A stretch of DNA of 64,000 bases from Clavaria fumosa (GCA_951802425.1 OX637794.1:3782001-3846000); one strand, 5' to 3'; shown: positions 1 to 13,289, counted from the first letter of the stretch. Numbers and translations are program-made. The notes: generated by a model not told the origin, from the sequence alone.

Positions 1-1782
1 CTTCTGAGATTTAACCTTTCAACTGAAGGGTCTGCCGTGACCGTCGACCGCAGGAAATCGGAGGCGACAGATTCGGTTCTCGATACAGACCGAACGCTGT
101 CTCTTTCGTTCTTGGCTCGCGCGGAGAAGACAGACTCGAGGTCGCGTGATACACTGGACGGAGTTCGCTTCCGAGCGCATGACGCGTCGTCAGTCCGAAT
201 TTTGGGTTCCTTGGAAGAACTAGTCGTATGAACACTTGAAGTAGGTGTCGTGGGGGTCTCAGAAGCTACGGGCACCTCTGGTGTCTCCTGGTAGTCTTGA
301 GGCTTCGGTGAACATTCCAGATGTACTAGACATAACCATCGTCAGCATGCTGTGTTAGAGAACACAGAGGAGGGAATTTACTGGGAAAATTGGTCTGATT
401 CATGGCTTCTGCACCAGCATAGCGGTTTCCTGATGGATCGCGAAGCGGAGACAGCGGTTCCTTTTCCTTATTTTCAATTTTGCCCTTGCCCTTATCTGAG
501 ATATTTACCGCTTCAACTACTTTCCGGAGCCTGGCAAGGTTTGTCTTGCCGTTTTCACTTTCATCATTTGCAGCCTGCGATAATTGGGATTTTGCCCTCA
601 TTGACACTGCAGATGCCTTCTTAACTCGGGGCGGTGTGACAGGTCGAGACCGCTTGTTGATGTGTTTGCTGGTTATCGTTGGAGGCTGGCGGCTAGACTC
701 TTGTTTCCCCACATTCCCCACTGAAATTGTACTTGAAGTAGTGCTGATGGTGACAGTTGGCTTCTGCGCAGGCTCAGAACCCGCGATATTCTTTGTCTTC
801 GAGTAGAAAGCGGTTAAGTGTGCGACATCAAAATCACATACAGAAAACGCACCTGCACGGCGATGCCAACTATTCTATCGCAATTCGCAACCCCTTCCCC
901 AATGCACACTGTACCGGCCAGTTTGTCAAGTGCCCTCAAGTCAATGACTAGTAGCTTCCCATTCTCAGTGCCGGCCAGCAAGGACGCGCCAGATGGCGAA
1001 AACGAAAGGGCCGTGAGCGGTGTATGCACCGGCAGCACCCTGAGAAGCGGCCTTTCCTTGTCGAGGTCTACAAGGGCGATCCATCCGCCACCCATCGCAA
1101 CGCCGACGAGCGTCTTGCTGAACGGGCTGCAAGCTATGGCTACCACTTGACCCAATGCCATACCGTCCGCCTTCGGAGTAGTGATCGGTACCACCTTGAG
1201 CGGTGCACTAGGCCGCGTCGTGTCGTACACGACGAGCTGGGACCCGACGCCCAAGAGAAGCCGCGTGCGCGCATACCGGTGGAACGCAGACGTTGTGATC
1301 CGGCCTGCCGGCGTGCCCCGCAGGACGGTGTGCGAGTTAAGGGTAAGGTTGTGCACGTGCACCGCGCTCGCAGTGGTCGAGCCAAGCAGGGTGCCCTCGT
1401 TCGAAAGTGTGAGAGAAGTGATCACATTTGGAGATTTATGGGTGTCAATGATGTGCGCTGGCTTTTCTGGAGAGGTGGACGAGATTACATGAATCTTGGA
1501 GGTCCCTGGGATGCTGAAGATCAGGGAAGTTTTATCCTTCGTGAGAAGGTTCTCTGCGCCATTCTTGAGGGGAGTTATAGCCAGAAGTTCTCCAGAGGCT
1601 GTGAAGTGACACAAGTTTGAGGAAGACACCGTGAACAGTGATGTGCCATCCGTTGACCAGGCAATGGAGGTTGGCGATGATGTACTAGGAAAGGCGTGTG
1701 TCGGATTCACAACGCTGGGTGGGTTCTTGAGCAACTTGAGAGGCAGAAGTGCCAGCGAGCTTGCCGTGGTGATTGCTAGCAT
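1..1782 (-). CDS. NEDD1-like WD40 repeat protein, 3' part cut by window edge
   Basis: Exons read on the minus strand: 853-1782, 382-796, and 325 running off the window. The two introns are both 56 nt (797-852, 326-381) and preserve frame. The first exon (310 residues) is almost all WD40-type beta-propeller blades. Examples are TSIAWSTDGTSLFTVSSS, LTALSFSPSGASLLAGTENG and a late LLVIDLRALDK. Their order and spacing resemble animal NEDD1/GCP-WD, which recruits gamma-tubulin complexes to spindle poles; this assignment is from recalled similarity. The second half is low-complexity, rich in Ser, Thr, Lys and Pro, as in the NEDD1 linker. The C-terminal gamma-tubulin-binding part would lie outside the window. 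The ATG at 1782 opens directly into the first blade. It could instead be another WD40 scaffold. Confidence 0.7.
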
Positions 1783-2995
1783 TTGTTGTCTGGAATTTGG
1801 CGCTCACTGCGGGAGAGTGTCAGTGAAGGTGAACCTTGACGCGCGCAAAATTGCTGTCACGAGGTCTCAACGCGTCTCTCACGTGATCAACTCCGAACCT
1901 GACCACAGATAGGGGTTAAGAATTTACGTTGCATTTAATTTACAAGCGGTCGTCGCTGATGGCGCCTCCAAACACCTTGCTCTACTACTTATAGTGTCCT
2001 TATGACTTATGTGCTCTCGTACCATCTGCATTTACTGCACAGTATGGTGTATTACAAATAATAAAATCCAGACTAATCTGGAGTGTTCTCGCTCTACCCA
2101 CACCACGAACTCAAGCGTTCCCCCCCTCGCCCGACGCACTCTCCATTCCGTTGTTACCTTCCGTCTGCGAACCGTTCCCACTCAATTTACCGTTCTTCCT
2201 TTCCCTCAATTTCGATCCCGAGGCACGCTGGTTGCTGTTTCCGTTACCCGAGGGAGATGCTTTTGTACGACCAGGGGCTGGTTTGGGAATGAATGGTCAC
2301 AAGCACAGCCACTTCAAACCTCAGTAAATAATGGTTAAAGCACTCGACAGGGAATGCTACGGGAGGGTACAGAAAGGTGAATAGTGGGAACAAGTTAATC
2401 ATACAGCTAAACAACAGTGACGACTTATGTGGACAATGAGATTAACAGTATGAACAGCATAAGCTCAAGCAAATTTCCTTGATTGGGACTGAGAACCAAA
2501 GAGTTACAAGCAACGCGGATTGCTGACAAATATGAGCGTTGGAGACCTTGCTAGAGCAAGGTAACTGAACCCTCAATGAACAAGAAAGGCGCGAGATGAG
2601 AGATACTTGCTCGGAGGAGGAACTAGACTCGAGAGCAGCTGTTCTTAAGGAAATTTGGGAAAGCAGAATCGAATTTGGGCCAGTTATCAAGAGAGCCCGG
2701 TGCATGCACCGATTTTCGATGACCAGCCCGTCAGAGGGCAACATTTGGATAAATTCTCCACGGAGATTGGGACCGTTCTCATGCAGCGAGCAAGTGAGAG
2801 AAGAACTTCTGATCAGCTGCACGCAACTTCTCACCAGCCATTTGGAAACTTGGATTCATTGGGCTCGACGTGTGTCTGATGTGTTACAATAATAAGGAAC
2901 GCTTCTATTGGTAAAAATTGTTCGATACATTGATTTGAGATACATTCGTTGCGAGAGGATGTCATCATAGTAACAGAAAAAAAAGAATGGAAACA
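1783..2995. other. Intergenic, no gene recognised
   Basis: This 1.2 kb gap lies between the NEDD1-like start and the flippase stop. Short open frames exist on both strands (for example about 2442-2834 minus and 2596-2892 plus). None shows a domain, a convincing splice pattern or residue bias typical of coding sequence. It probably holds the NEDD1-like promoter and the flippase 3' UTR. Confidence 0.5.
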
Positions 2996-5900
2996 TCAAG
3001 ACATACTACCTGGTGGTGTTGGCGGCTTCTTTTTCCGCAGGCCCTTCAACGACCACAGCGTACTGCTGCGTCGTCTCGTGTCTTCCTGCACGGTGGCGAG
3101 GTTCCGAGAGCTCTGTCTTCGTTCCGAAAGATTGCTGCCAGCAAACGATCAAAAACTCGGCGCCGACGCGGAGAAACAAACGACAAACCTCTGCATGCGC
3201 TGCATCGCAACGCCACCCTCCTCCGCCGCAAAATCGAAGCCGCGATAGCAGGACGTGAGGCCCGTGGCCATGTCCGTCCGGCTTGAAGAAGCCGGCCGCG
3301 GCGGCTGTAACTCTAGTGATGGTCGCCTGCTGGTCACATCCCCATTGCTCGCTGTATGTAGCCACCGCAGCGCAGCAAGAGAGCGCGCTTCTCCACTGCG
3401 CACTTCACTCCCGACATCTCTATGTGGCTGCATCATGTGTATGTATCGCAGCGTCGCGAGGTCATCGGGGGCGAATCCGAATCGCCACGCTTTGCCCAGA
3501 TACCGCGGCAGGAGCGAGAAGCAGACGGTCAAGGGAAGACACAACCAGAAGAACGCAGACGGGAACCATATCTTGTAGTAGCCAAATATGTCGGTGACAA
3601 ACCAGCCCGGGGAAATCAGTGAGTAGACGACCTGAAATTAGCATCGGAATCAAACGCTCATCAGTGATATAGAAAGAGTAAAGAGGGGAACATTGGCCTA
3701 CCGCAAAGATAAAGAGCAAGACTGTACCAATCCAAACAGCAAAGAACACCCATATCGTCCACACGTTCGTGTTTAGTCCGTTAAACAGATTTGCGGCCAA
3801 GACAGCCGCGAACACCATCGTCTACAAACAGGACATGAGCGAAAGAAATCGGCTGAAGCAACATAGCTAAACGAATTTACCGTCGAAAATTCGAATTGCG
3901 TAATATCGTACCCATCTTCGCGAGCCGTCGTCGAGACATACGTGAACAAAACCAAGAAAAATATTATCGCAGACTGAATGAAATGATAGAGGGACGAGCA
4001 AGACCAGTCAGTTGAACCGAACAAATAAAGAGGGAATGGTATGACTACGATACCTGATAGATGCCGTCGAGCATGTAAACGACGAACGACCCCATCCCAA
4101 ACCAATAGCCCTCTCGGCCGTGGTGATACAACTCAGGGACATCCATTAGGATTCGATCGTCTATTGTGCGGGTGAGAATCGGCAAACACAACTTTCGAAG
4201 AGCTCTATCCGACTCACCGACTATCCGATCGAATAACCCAATGCCAATAACCGGAGCGATAGTCCAAAATGAGTTCCAAAAGAGCAAAAACGTATACTCG
4301 AAAACGCTTTGAGGATTGCGCCTCAGTTACAATCTCCAAACATAAATGTAGAGATGGACACACAATTCCGAGCTCCAAGCGCAATAAATCTGGAACCACC
4401 ACAACACACCAATGCAAACGATGTTCTTGTAGAAGAAGTTCAGAATCCTGCATGTCAACCTGTCAGTGATAGTAAGTTGTTTTGAGAAGAGGTTTATCAC
4501 ATGTTTCCATTGCGAGCGTAAGACCAGTGTCCGTGCACGAGAAGTAGCCGTTTCAGGAAGCGGAACTAAGCGCATCAAAATAATATGAACACATGGGAAC
4601 TCGGAAAGGCAGATCTGGATCTTGAACGCACCTGCCCAATAGCATAGTCTGACGCATTGACAGCCTGCAAGCCCTCTTCGCCAGAAATACCAACCCCAAC
4701 ATCAGCCGCCTATCAATCACAGGGACGGAGAATTCGACAGTCAACACCTTGAATCAAACAGACAGAGAAAACCCAATGGGTCAAACCAACTCGCCTGAAT
4801 CATGCTGACGTCGTTGGCGCCGTCCCCTATCGCAAGCGTCATAACACCCAGATTATCCTTCACCAATTTCACCACGAGGGCCTTCTGCAGTGGCGACACA
4901 CGGCAACATATCACCCCTTCGCATTGCGTTCCCAGGCTGAGCAGCAGCCGTTTGTGCTCATCGTCCGCGAGCGCCTGTGCCCCCCACAGAATGAATGTCG
5001 TCCATCAGCACAAGGATCAATGTAGTAACGGAGGGCGCAACGAACGTACCGTGCTCAGGGCTGCACCGTCAATAACGAGCACAAAGCCTCCGGGTCGGTT
5101 GCCATTATCGGCTCCAACGATAGATGACACACCCGTATCAACGCGATGCAGACCATGTCGGTCTTCTGAAACTGACTGGGAGGGAATCGCCGCTCGTGGC
5201 TGCACTGCTTTTCCCTTCTCATTCAGCCCAGCCAGCAGACCATGCTCTGGGAAGAATTCCTCAAGGGCGTTTGCCATCTGGTCATACACAGACCGGCTCC
5301 CTCCGCCTCGCACAACGATGATGTTTGAGTCGCGCCCAATGAGGTTGGTGCTATGCCCAATGGCTGCGTCCCGTCCATACATCAGGTCTGTTGCTGCAAA
5401 AACCGGCAACCCGAAAGCGACGCACCGATTGCCGTTTCCAGCTTGTCGCCCGTCGCGACCCAGATCTTGATGCCCGCCCTCTTGAGGTCCGCAATCGTCT
5501 CAGGCACACCGTCCTGTAGGCGGTCTTCGATAGCCGTAGCGCCGAGCAACCTAAGGTCCTGCTCGAGCTCATTGCAAACTTCCTCGATCTTCTGATCTCT
5601 ATCCTCCAAAGCCACCGATGCCTCCTGATAGCGCCGACTCCAGGTCTCATATTCCGCCTCTGGAAAGGAGGAAGGAAACTCAATCTCAAGGCGCCGTCGT
5701 TGGACTTGGATCACTCACCAGATATGACCTTGTATGCCAAGGTCAGCGTCCTCAGCCCCTCACTCGCAAACTCGTCTAAATGTGATCCAGTCTTCTCCTT
5801 CAGAAGATCAGCCCCAGCCTTCAGCCTCTCAAAAATGACGTTGTCCGCCCCTTTGGTCAACAAGAACAGCCGACTGTCGTTGCCCTGGAGTTTCCGCACG

Positions 5901-8232
5901 ACCACACTCATGCGCTTACGCGCACTCGTAAAGTCCAAGATGTCTAGCAATTCGTACTTCTCCACCTCTTCCGAGAACGGCGTCTGCAGCGACAGAATCT
6001 CCTTGTCCCGTCCGCGAAACACGAAGCCTATGTCGGCCGCCGCCTGCACCAACGCCGCCTCGTCCGGCGACTGCGCCTTATACTCGATCGCTCCCGTCTC
6101 CGGATCCACCGCCGTCAGCACCGTATGACACAACGCCAGTACCACAAAGAACCCATTCAGCGCGCGTGCGAGCGACTCGTTTTCTGGCGTCATGTCCACC
6201 ACGCTCGCGAGGTCTCGCGATAGCTCCGCGTCATGAAAATGGTGCAGCACGCCCTTGGACAGCTTCAACTGGCCCGCGGACAGCGTCGTCGGCGAAGCGG
6301 AGATCTCCCCTTCGTCCGGCATGGTGACGGTTTGCGAGCTCATGCCAGCCTCGACAACAGGCCCCGCGTCAAACTCCGGCCTCGACGGCTCCGGCTTGGT
6401 GCCTACGGGTATCACGGTCGCATCGGACGTATCGGCGCGTTCGGTGTTGAGGTCTGGATCACCTGAATAGATCTTGCCACCAATCGAACAGCGACGAAAG
6501 ACCATGGAATTCTGTTGCAAAAAAGGTGAACGACGTCAAGGATCCATGTAAAACAAGTACACACCTGAGTCAAAGTACCTGTCTTGTCTGAGAATATGTA
6601 TTGGATTTGTCCCAAGTCATCAGACAAATTCCAACTCCTGGCGAGGGTAGGCTGATCGGTTTTCTCATACCATATCGCTTTGTCAAAGTAGATGAATGCT
6701 GCCTGGCAAGTCCGCACGAACTCGATGGAGATATAGAGCGAGATGGGCACAATGTTCTGGAAGCTGTACGAATCTAGTGATCAGAGGCCGCTTGATGGAC
6801 ACGGATTAGCAGAACATACGTGATGAGCGCAAAAGCCCAGGTGACCAAACCGTTGATGGACGGATTGTCGTTGGCTTGATTGTCACCATATAGCCATGGA
6901 GCACCCTGCGGAAATTGCTTATGCTCGAGGACAGAATCCACGATGCCGCACGCGGTAGCCATGAGTGCAAGGATGATCAGATTGAGGAAGCTGGAAGGCG
7001 CGTCAAACTGAAAATCAAAACAATAAAGCACAGGAGGAACATACACTTGAGGGTTCATCTGACGCTCGACCTTGCTTTGCTTACTCGGGGTGCCACCGGA
7101 GTTCAGAATAATCTTGCTGTCCTCACCAGTGAACAAGACAATGCCGATGACCCACTCCGTGTTCCGCAGGACAGTGCCACGAAGGAGGGTCATGTTAATG
7201 TCGATGGAGTGCTTGTGGCCGCCCGAGTTCAATGCGGCCTGGAGCTTGAACATGTTCTCGCTTGGCCGATCGCACTCCACGCGGAAAGCGTTCTTCCGGT
7301 CCGCACAGTCCGCCGCGGTGCGCAGGTGAGTGAGAGCGGGCAAGGCGTTGCGCGACTTGAGGTTCGTCTCGCCGTCGAGATTCTTGGTCTCCACAAAGGC
7401 GACATTCTCTGGGTCAGACGTGGCACAGATGAGGATATCGGCTGGGATGGAAGAGTTGTTCAAAATCTTGACAAAGTCGCCCACGCGCAGGTCTTCCCAC
7501 AGCGTCTTCTTCCAGTGCGGGGGCCGATCAGTCTCGGCTTGTCCATCGATGTCGTCCTGCATCGAGGCGTCGTCTAGCCTAGGCTCTAGAGCAGGATCCC
7601 GCGGTAGAGGGTGATCGATGAGATCCATCTCGACGTCACCTGGATTGGAAATGACATTCCTGGGCCGTCGATGCACAAGACCCCTGATGAAAGTGCGGGA
7701 CTTCTCGCCCATAAAGTTCGGGTTGACCCAGCCGCCGAGGACGCGAACCGTGGAATGATTAACCCGTCGATCCGATTGGTGCCTCTTGATGTCTTCCCAA
7801 CCATCCTTAACGGCGGTGAAGGACAGAACGACGAGAAGAGGGAGGATGACGAGACCCGGAGAGATGGTAGAGAATTTTGAGAAGAATTGGAGAATTGCGA
7901 TGCCAAGGAAGAAACTGTAAACAGGGGTTAGAAGGGAAGAGGTTCGGTGGTGAGACGCACATGTTGGCTATGCGCCTAAACTGCTCGAGTAGGTTACGGG
8001 GAAAGAAAGTAATGATAGTGTATTTGGAAGTAATGACTTGATTCGTAGCGTAGACGTGCTCCTTCCTGGGTCTTCCTTTGTCGTCAAAGTACTCAAGCGG
8101 GAGGCTCTCGTTGATGAAGATCGTGCGGGGCGGGCCGAGGGGTTTCCGCCTTGAGAATAGAGACTCGACATTGAATTCCGCCAGCTTATTGTACCAAGTC
8201 ATGCAGCCGCCCTTCTTGTGGAAGGAGGACAT
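2996..8232 (-). CDS. DNF1: P4-type phospholipid-transporting ATPase (flippase), Dnf type
   Basis: Seventeen exons encode about 1416 residues: 7961-8232, 7045-7914, 6820-6990, 6565-6763, 5719-6511, 5426-5659, 5050-5363, 4795-4974, 4632-4709, 4501-4565, 4364-4447, 4218-4306, 4054-4160, 3881-3973, 3702-3821, 3189-3631, 2996-3134. P4 hallmarks are in order: [15 protein letters not shown] in TM4, the phosphorylation motif DKTGTLT near residue 497, [11 protein letters not shown] in the nucleotide-binding domain, TGDKLETA, and [12 protein letters not shown] near residue 1000. The C-terminal membrane block includes [19 protein letters not shown]4-ATPases move aminophospholipids to the cytosolic leaflet at plasma membrane or Golgi, usually with a Cdc50-type beta subunit. 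The acidic, low-complexity nucleotide-domain insertion fits the Dnf1/Dnf2 branch better than Drs2. The MSSFHKKGG start is chosen because the conserved N-terminal region follows at once. Intron 8 uses a GC donor. Confidence 0.93.
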
Positions 8233-9016
8233 GGTGGGCGGAAGGGCGGAAGAGCGGGTGAGGAATTGGGCGCCAGCGAATGACGTCCAGGGGATATACC
8301 CAGACGTCAACTTTTGGAAGTATTGGGAGAAGTGATGGACAAAGTACAACGACGATGGGCAATGTTACAGGGCCATAGCGTTGTTGCTGTTGATGATGAT
8401 GATGATGGGGTTGCTGTGAGTGATGATCGCGCCGAACTGCGCACACCGCCCAGACCGAGCAGCGAGGGACAGGTACGGTACGGATAAGCGGCTTTGACAC
8501 ACACACACACGCAACCCGCGCGGCTCAAAACATAGCGATGCCTTTCTTTCCGGCTCGGTAAAATCGGTCAGCCATGTTCGTCAGTCAAATTTCAATTTCA
8601 TATAGTAGTATCTCAAACTGTAACTACCGTTACAGACGACGAGCAACCGCGCTGCTGATCCTCCTCCATGACTCTTAAGGTACTACCACACGGCGTACAA
8701 AGATGTGATAATAATCGGATCGGAGTACTACTAGTAACCCGGCGGTAAGTCCCGTGCTTCACCCATTTGTCAAGTCATTTGTGACTCATTTGTGACTCAT
8801 ATGACAAATCATTTACCCGGTTCAAGCTGTGGAAATCAGTCGGTGATTCCATTGACCATATGATGATCTACCGGACAACCATCAGGAAATGTATCATTCC
8901 GCAGAGCAAAAAAAAGGGGGGCCGAGTAAACTCAATCGATAAATTGTACCATACGGGGTATCAAAATTTTGTCAGTCCTTGATAACGAAAGAAAACACGC
9001 GCTCCAACGACATCCT
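8233..9016. other. Intergenic with microsatellites
   Basis: This gap holds the flippase promoter/5' UTR and the septin 3' UTR. It contains a short GAT run at about 8391-8406 and an AC run at about 8499-8512. A near-duplicate of TCATTTGTGAC sits at about 8776-8797. No gene was recognised. Confidence 0.6.
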
Positions 9017-10356
9017 TCATTGGCGCTCCCCGGCCAAAGGTCGTTGATTCACTCCTTCCTTCAGCGCCAACAGTTGTTTGCAGCGGAACGCTTCATAGTG
9101 AATCTGCGCCGTCGTCTCAATCAAATCCTGGAGGTGGGTCCTGTTAGAGCACGAGCCAAAAGGGCAGACTTTAGTGGTCATGGCACGGATAGAAAGAGCA
9201 AGCAAGGCAGACCTCGTTAGAAAATTTCTCAAGTGAGTGAACTCGCAATGGCTTGGATCCTCCACGTTGACCACTCCCCATCGGTTTTTACGGCCCCTGA
9301 CAGATTTTCCATCGATGATAACGTTCGCCTCAGAACCGACAACAGCGAACGGAATAATATTCTGCGAAATAAAAAACAGGGAAGCACTCAAATTTTGATT
9401 ATACGTCACAATAATAAAAAAAGCCTCACTCGGATTGACTGGTTAAGCTGAACTTCTTCCTCGTCGTTCTCATCCGTATCAAACGGGTAAAGTCGTATGT
9501 TATGATAGACTAGCTCTTCACGTATCTGCGCACCACTTTTGTCAGCACACAACAACCTCGTCAGGCATGAAAAACGCACCTTCACTTTGAACGCGTCTCT
9601 CTCGTCAAGCGTCAAACTGTCCGACTTCGCGATAACGGGCACGACGTTCACCACCTCGCTCAGTTTCTTCATCACGATGACGTCGACCGGGCGCAGCGAA
9701 TGCCCCGTGGGGCTGATGAAGTAAAGACAACAGTGAATTCGCGTGTCCTGGATATACCGGTCTCGCAGTGCCGTCAGCTCCTTCCGCAGGTACGCCGAGT
9801 GCTGGTCCTTGATGTACTTGATGATGGGGTCCCAGCTGTTTCGCTGTCCATAAGCGTCTTGCCAGGAGGAGGCAAACAAGAAAGGGAAAATAGACAGACC
9901 AGTTTTCGTTGTTGACTTGGTCGCCGTACCCAGGCGTGTCGACGATGTTCAACCTCAATTTCACGCCGTTTTCGACGATGACTGTCCCACATTTGTCAGT
10001 CTTGACCCACCACGCCAGAGCGCGTACGAAAAAAAAGCAATGGAAAAGTCGCACCTCGTGACTCCGTCTGAATATCCGTAGTTTGCCTTACCGGCTCATC
10101 GGATGTGAACCTCCCCTTAGAGGTTATCAAATGCGAGGCGAAAATCGTATTTATCAACGTAGATTTGCCGAGGCCGGTTTGTCCTGAGGAAAGGACGTCA
10201 AAGTCAAAATCGGGAAAGAAAAAAAAAAAACTAACCGACGACGATGACATTAAACTGGAAACCGCGCTTGAGGAGTTTGTGCTCGATTTGGGATGTGATA
10301 GAGTCGAACCCAACGTAAGACTCTGCACGAATTTCCTCGGCTGTTGCGATAGCCAT
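9017..10356 (-). CDS. CDC10: Septin, CDC10 group
   Basis: Seven exons (10236-10356, 10055-10183, 9900-9981, 9580-9835, 9430-9525, 9213-9361, 9017-9140) give 318 residues, matching the usual Cdc10 length. The N-terminus SYVGFDSITSQIEHKLLKRG is typical of Cdc10. GTPase motifs are GQTGLGKST (P-loop), DTPGYGD (G3) and AKSD (G4), and the septin unique element includes GRKNRWGVVNVEDPSHCEF. Septins form hetero-oligomeric filaments at the bud neck, septum or hyphal tip. Cdc10 lacks the long C-terminal coiled coil of other septins, and this protein also ends shortly after HYEAFRCKQLLALKE. All six introns are 52-73 nt with GT-AG ends. The ATG at 10356 is favoured because it starts just before conserved sequence. 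Confidence 0.95.
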
Positions 10357-10689
10357 ATTTTTGTTGAAGGAGGTGCGCGGGGTGATGGGAAAAGAGGGTG
10401 GTGCGGAAGAGCGAACCTTACCTAAGGTTCCCACAGTTCGCCTCTAATTAGAAGGTGTGACCAAGTGTCGTCACACCTGCTAACTTGAGCATTTCGTCTT
10501 ACCCGTCGACAAAGGGGACGTCAATTCTGTTTGTCAGCGACCACTTCGTCGTTACCCTGGCCCACACAATTTCTCATGGTTGAACGTCAGCGCATCAACA
10601 TCCAGTGCCGCCTACGTTTGCTACGACCACGCCCTCCACATATACGTTTTCTGCGTGCGTCTTCGTTTACGTGGCGCCACTTATAAGTT

Positions 10690-13135
10690 TGAGTGTCAAC
10701 GGCGCTTTCACCCGTCCCCAAGTAGAAGCGAAGCAAGCGAAGATGGTGGCTTTATCGGTAGGGAGACTAGAAGGCGCGTCATGGAATGGTGGTCTGAATA
10801 GTACTGTGCCGAGCACATGATGCTCTATGTCGTCAGTAGAGGTATGCCAGACCTTTATAGCAATAGCGCTCTAATCCGCTTACAAGACAATATAGAATCA
10901 CTGGGCGAACTTGCCGGCATGGTCTCTAAGCTATTTCTTGTGATCAACGATCATCTATTTGGACAGAAGGAAATGGGTGTGCATTGGGTTCGACTACTTT
11001 TCCATTCCCCTTTCTAAATTATCGGCATAGACCCTCGTTTCTGTCAAAAACGCCCGAAATTTTACGCGGTCGAAATATTCCGATCCCTGACCACCGCAAC
11101 CAAGTGGTGTTACAAGCTACTCATAGACATTTCCCACCTAGTGAGCCACGAAGGTCCAGGTTCACTTCACAGCCCTCTGAAAGACAAGGGATGGTGTGTC
11201 TGTCTGTATAGTGGTGAGGTGTCAATGAGACATGGATTTACATCCTTCCAGTGTACTATTCATTTGACCTAAGGCTTTTGTATGTTTAAAATCCTTTTGC
11301 GCCAGAGATCATGAATGAATGTTTCTTTATAAAGGAAATTACCGTGCCGTTTATGCCTTATTCAATTACCTCTCTGTTGTTTGTTCCCATCCATCGTTGG
11401 CATCGTGTCACGAGAACACGAAACTGTCCAAAATCAAATTCCTCTCTAGAGACGATACCTACGCGTCGGCCATCACTTGCAGAATGGAATGACCTGTGCC
11501 ACCTGAGTTGACCATTGCAGGACCATTGCAGGTCTAGGGCTGGGACAAAAGGAGCGAGGGATGCGGGAGCTTCTTGACATTCCGAAGGTCGGGAGGGCCA
11601 GGTCAGTCTTGATGGCTCGTGGAGAGGAGCATGATAACCTTGCTTCGGGTGAACGGCTGGAGGAGCCTTGGTAGAAAATGGAATATAGAGTCACTAGATT
11701 CGATGACGGGTTCATCACGGAGGTGCGCACATGTTTTTTTGCGTGCTATCGAGGTTTACGGTTCTGGGACAGGACGAAGGGCCCAACGGTATCAAGGAAC
11801 TCTTCCTTCCCAGACCTAACGAGTTCATTTCTTCTAACTTGCACGTCGAGAAGCACGAGGTCGCGGAAGTGCGTTGCGTCCTGTATCTCTGCGTCCCCAA
11901 GTTTATCCTTCATTCGTCCATCCGACGTCTCGTCCGCGAGACGCCATTATCGACTCTCTGGCATAGTTTTGGTTGGGGTTTGGAGGTCTGGCATGTTCAG
12001 ACTCGCAGATGGTAGGTCCTTGAACTAATTTCTCGTTCAGCCCCGTCGCAGACGAGAGTGTCTGCTCCCCCGTCCTCAATCGGTGATGTTGCGTCTGAAC
12101 CATGGCTCGGTTACTAATGCTGATGCGACGTTTTGGCTGTTCCGCAGTCTGTTTGCAGATCTCGTTAAAGACTCCCTCGCCGAGTATGTCTACGAAGCCA
12201 AAGTTGCCGGGTTTAATACATTCTTGTCGAGTCGGCTTGGTGTCAAACTGACCGCCTTTGGCTACAACACTCCTGTCTGTCCTACAACCTGTGCATTGGA
12301 CCTCTCGACACCTCTCGGGCGCGCGTTCTGTGTTTGATACTGACGCAAATTCTCAAGCAGCCTACATTCGCCACACTCCGCACGAAGGAGCAATTAGGAT
12401 ACGTAGTTTTCTGCCAGTTGTTGCCACTCTCTGGCCGGAACCATGTGCGCCTCGTTATCTCGGTACAGAGTGAGCGCAGGCCAATGTATCTGGAACAAAG
12501 GGTGGTCGATTTTTTGAGAAAGATGGAAGAACATATCGAGGATGCCGCGTTCCAAGAACGGCCTGGTCAGCATACTGCGAGAGAAATGAGAGTCTCTGAG
12601 AGACGAGGCTGAGACGTATTCAAGATTGCTCCGGTCAGCCTCGACTTCTACAGCCGTGGGTTGCTTCTGTCACCCTGGGAGTATGCTTTTTTCTCTGACG
12701 TTGCTACCATGCTCACAGGTCGAGAAGATGTTGATTACATTTCGAGCGCCCACCAGAGAAGACCTTATTCAGGACCCGTGTTCACCCTCCTTCGCCGGAA
12801 CGGTCGAAACTTTCGATCCGTTCGGCCGATGCCAATCGGCTATGCCGCAGCTCGGGCGTTTGAATCTCTCGTAGCTCCCGCGGCTTTACACCCATCAATG
12901 GCCGCAAGTTACCGGAAGACATACTCGGACAGCCCACTCTAGACTTGATGCCCTCGTCACATTGGACAGAGGCCTTAGCTAATCAAACGCAGGCGCTTTT
13001 GGCCGGGATTCCGGCTTGGCCGACAAGTATCCCGCTGAAGATGAGTTTAAGCAGGATGTCGACGGAGCTGTGTATATTCAGGACATCGGGGCGTTCAAGG
13101 AAACCTTGACGGAGTCGGATCTGAGGAAGTCCTAG
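10690..13135 (+). pseudogene. STE23: Decayed STE23/insulysin-type M16 metallopeptidase
   Basis: Collinear fragments of the M16A insulysin family run across three frames. They include IGRETRRRVMEWWSE (about 10745), SLGELAGMVSKLF (about 10897), HLVSHEGPGSLHSPLKDKGW (about 11135), WPVPPEL-like and GPLQVWGWD-like stretches broken by stops (11490, 11535), and EEPW-stop-KMEYRVTRFDDGFI (about 11660). Further on come LPRPNEFISSNLHVEKHEVAE (about 11815), RETPLSTLWH (about 11935), LFADLVKDSLAEYVYEA (about 12149) and PTFATLRTKEQLGYVVFCQL (about 12362), ending near DGAVYIQDIGAFKETL at 13050-13110. In-frame stops occur at 10799 (TAG), 11490 (TGA), 11535 (TAG) and 11672 (TAG), and several frameshifts separate the fragments. 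The N-terminal zinc-binding HxxEH segment was not found. The family normally cleaves small peptides, including fungal a-factor. Confidence 0.8.
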
Positions 13136-13289
13136 TATTAAGCTCAATACGTCATCTACAGAGTAGATGACTGTCCATTCTGCCTGGTTAGATGGCTTGT
13201 TATTTATTTGATGATGCTTTAGACATAATGCAAAGGGATCATAGCGCGAACGAGTCCGGAACCAAAGCGAAAAGCGGCAACCAACCAAG

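Noticed and set aside
2442..2834. Minus-strand frame of 130 codons between the NEDD1-like gene and the flippase
   Set aside because: The peptide is Leu/Ser-rich without conserved blocks, and no splice sites extend it. Likely chance.
6991..7044. Flippase exon 2 read straight through, since the frame is open
   Set aside because: Keeping it inserts about 18 residues into TM-region sequence. A GTATGT donor and CTTCCAG acceptor join NPQV to [15 protein letters not shown], as expected for the family.
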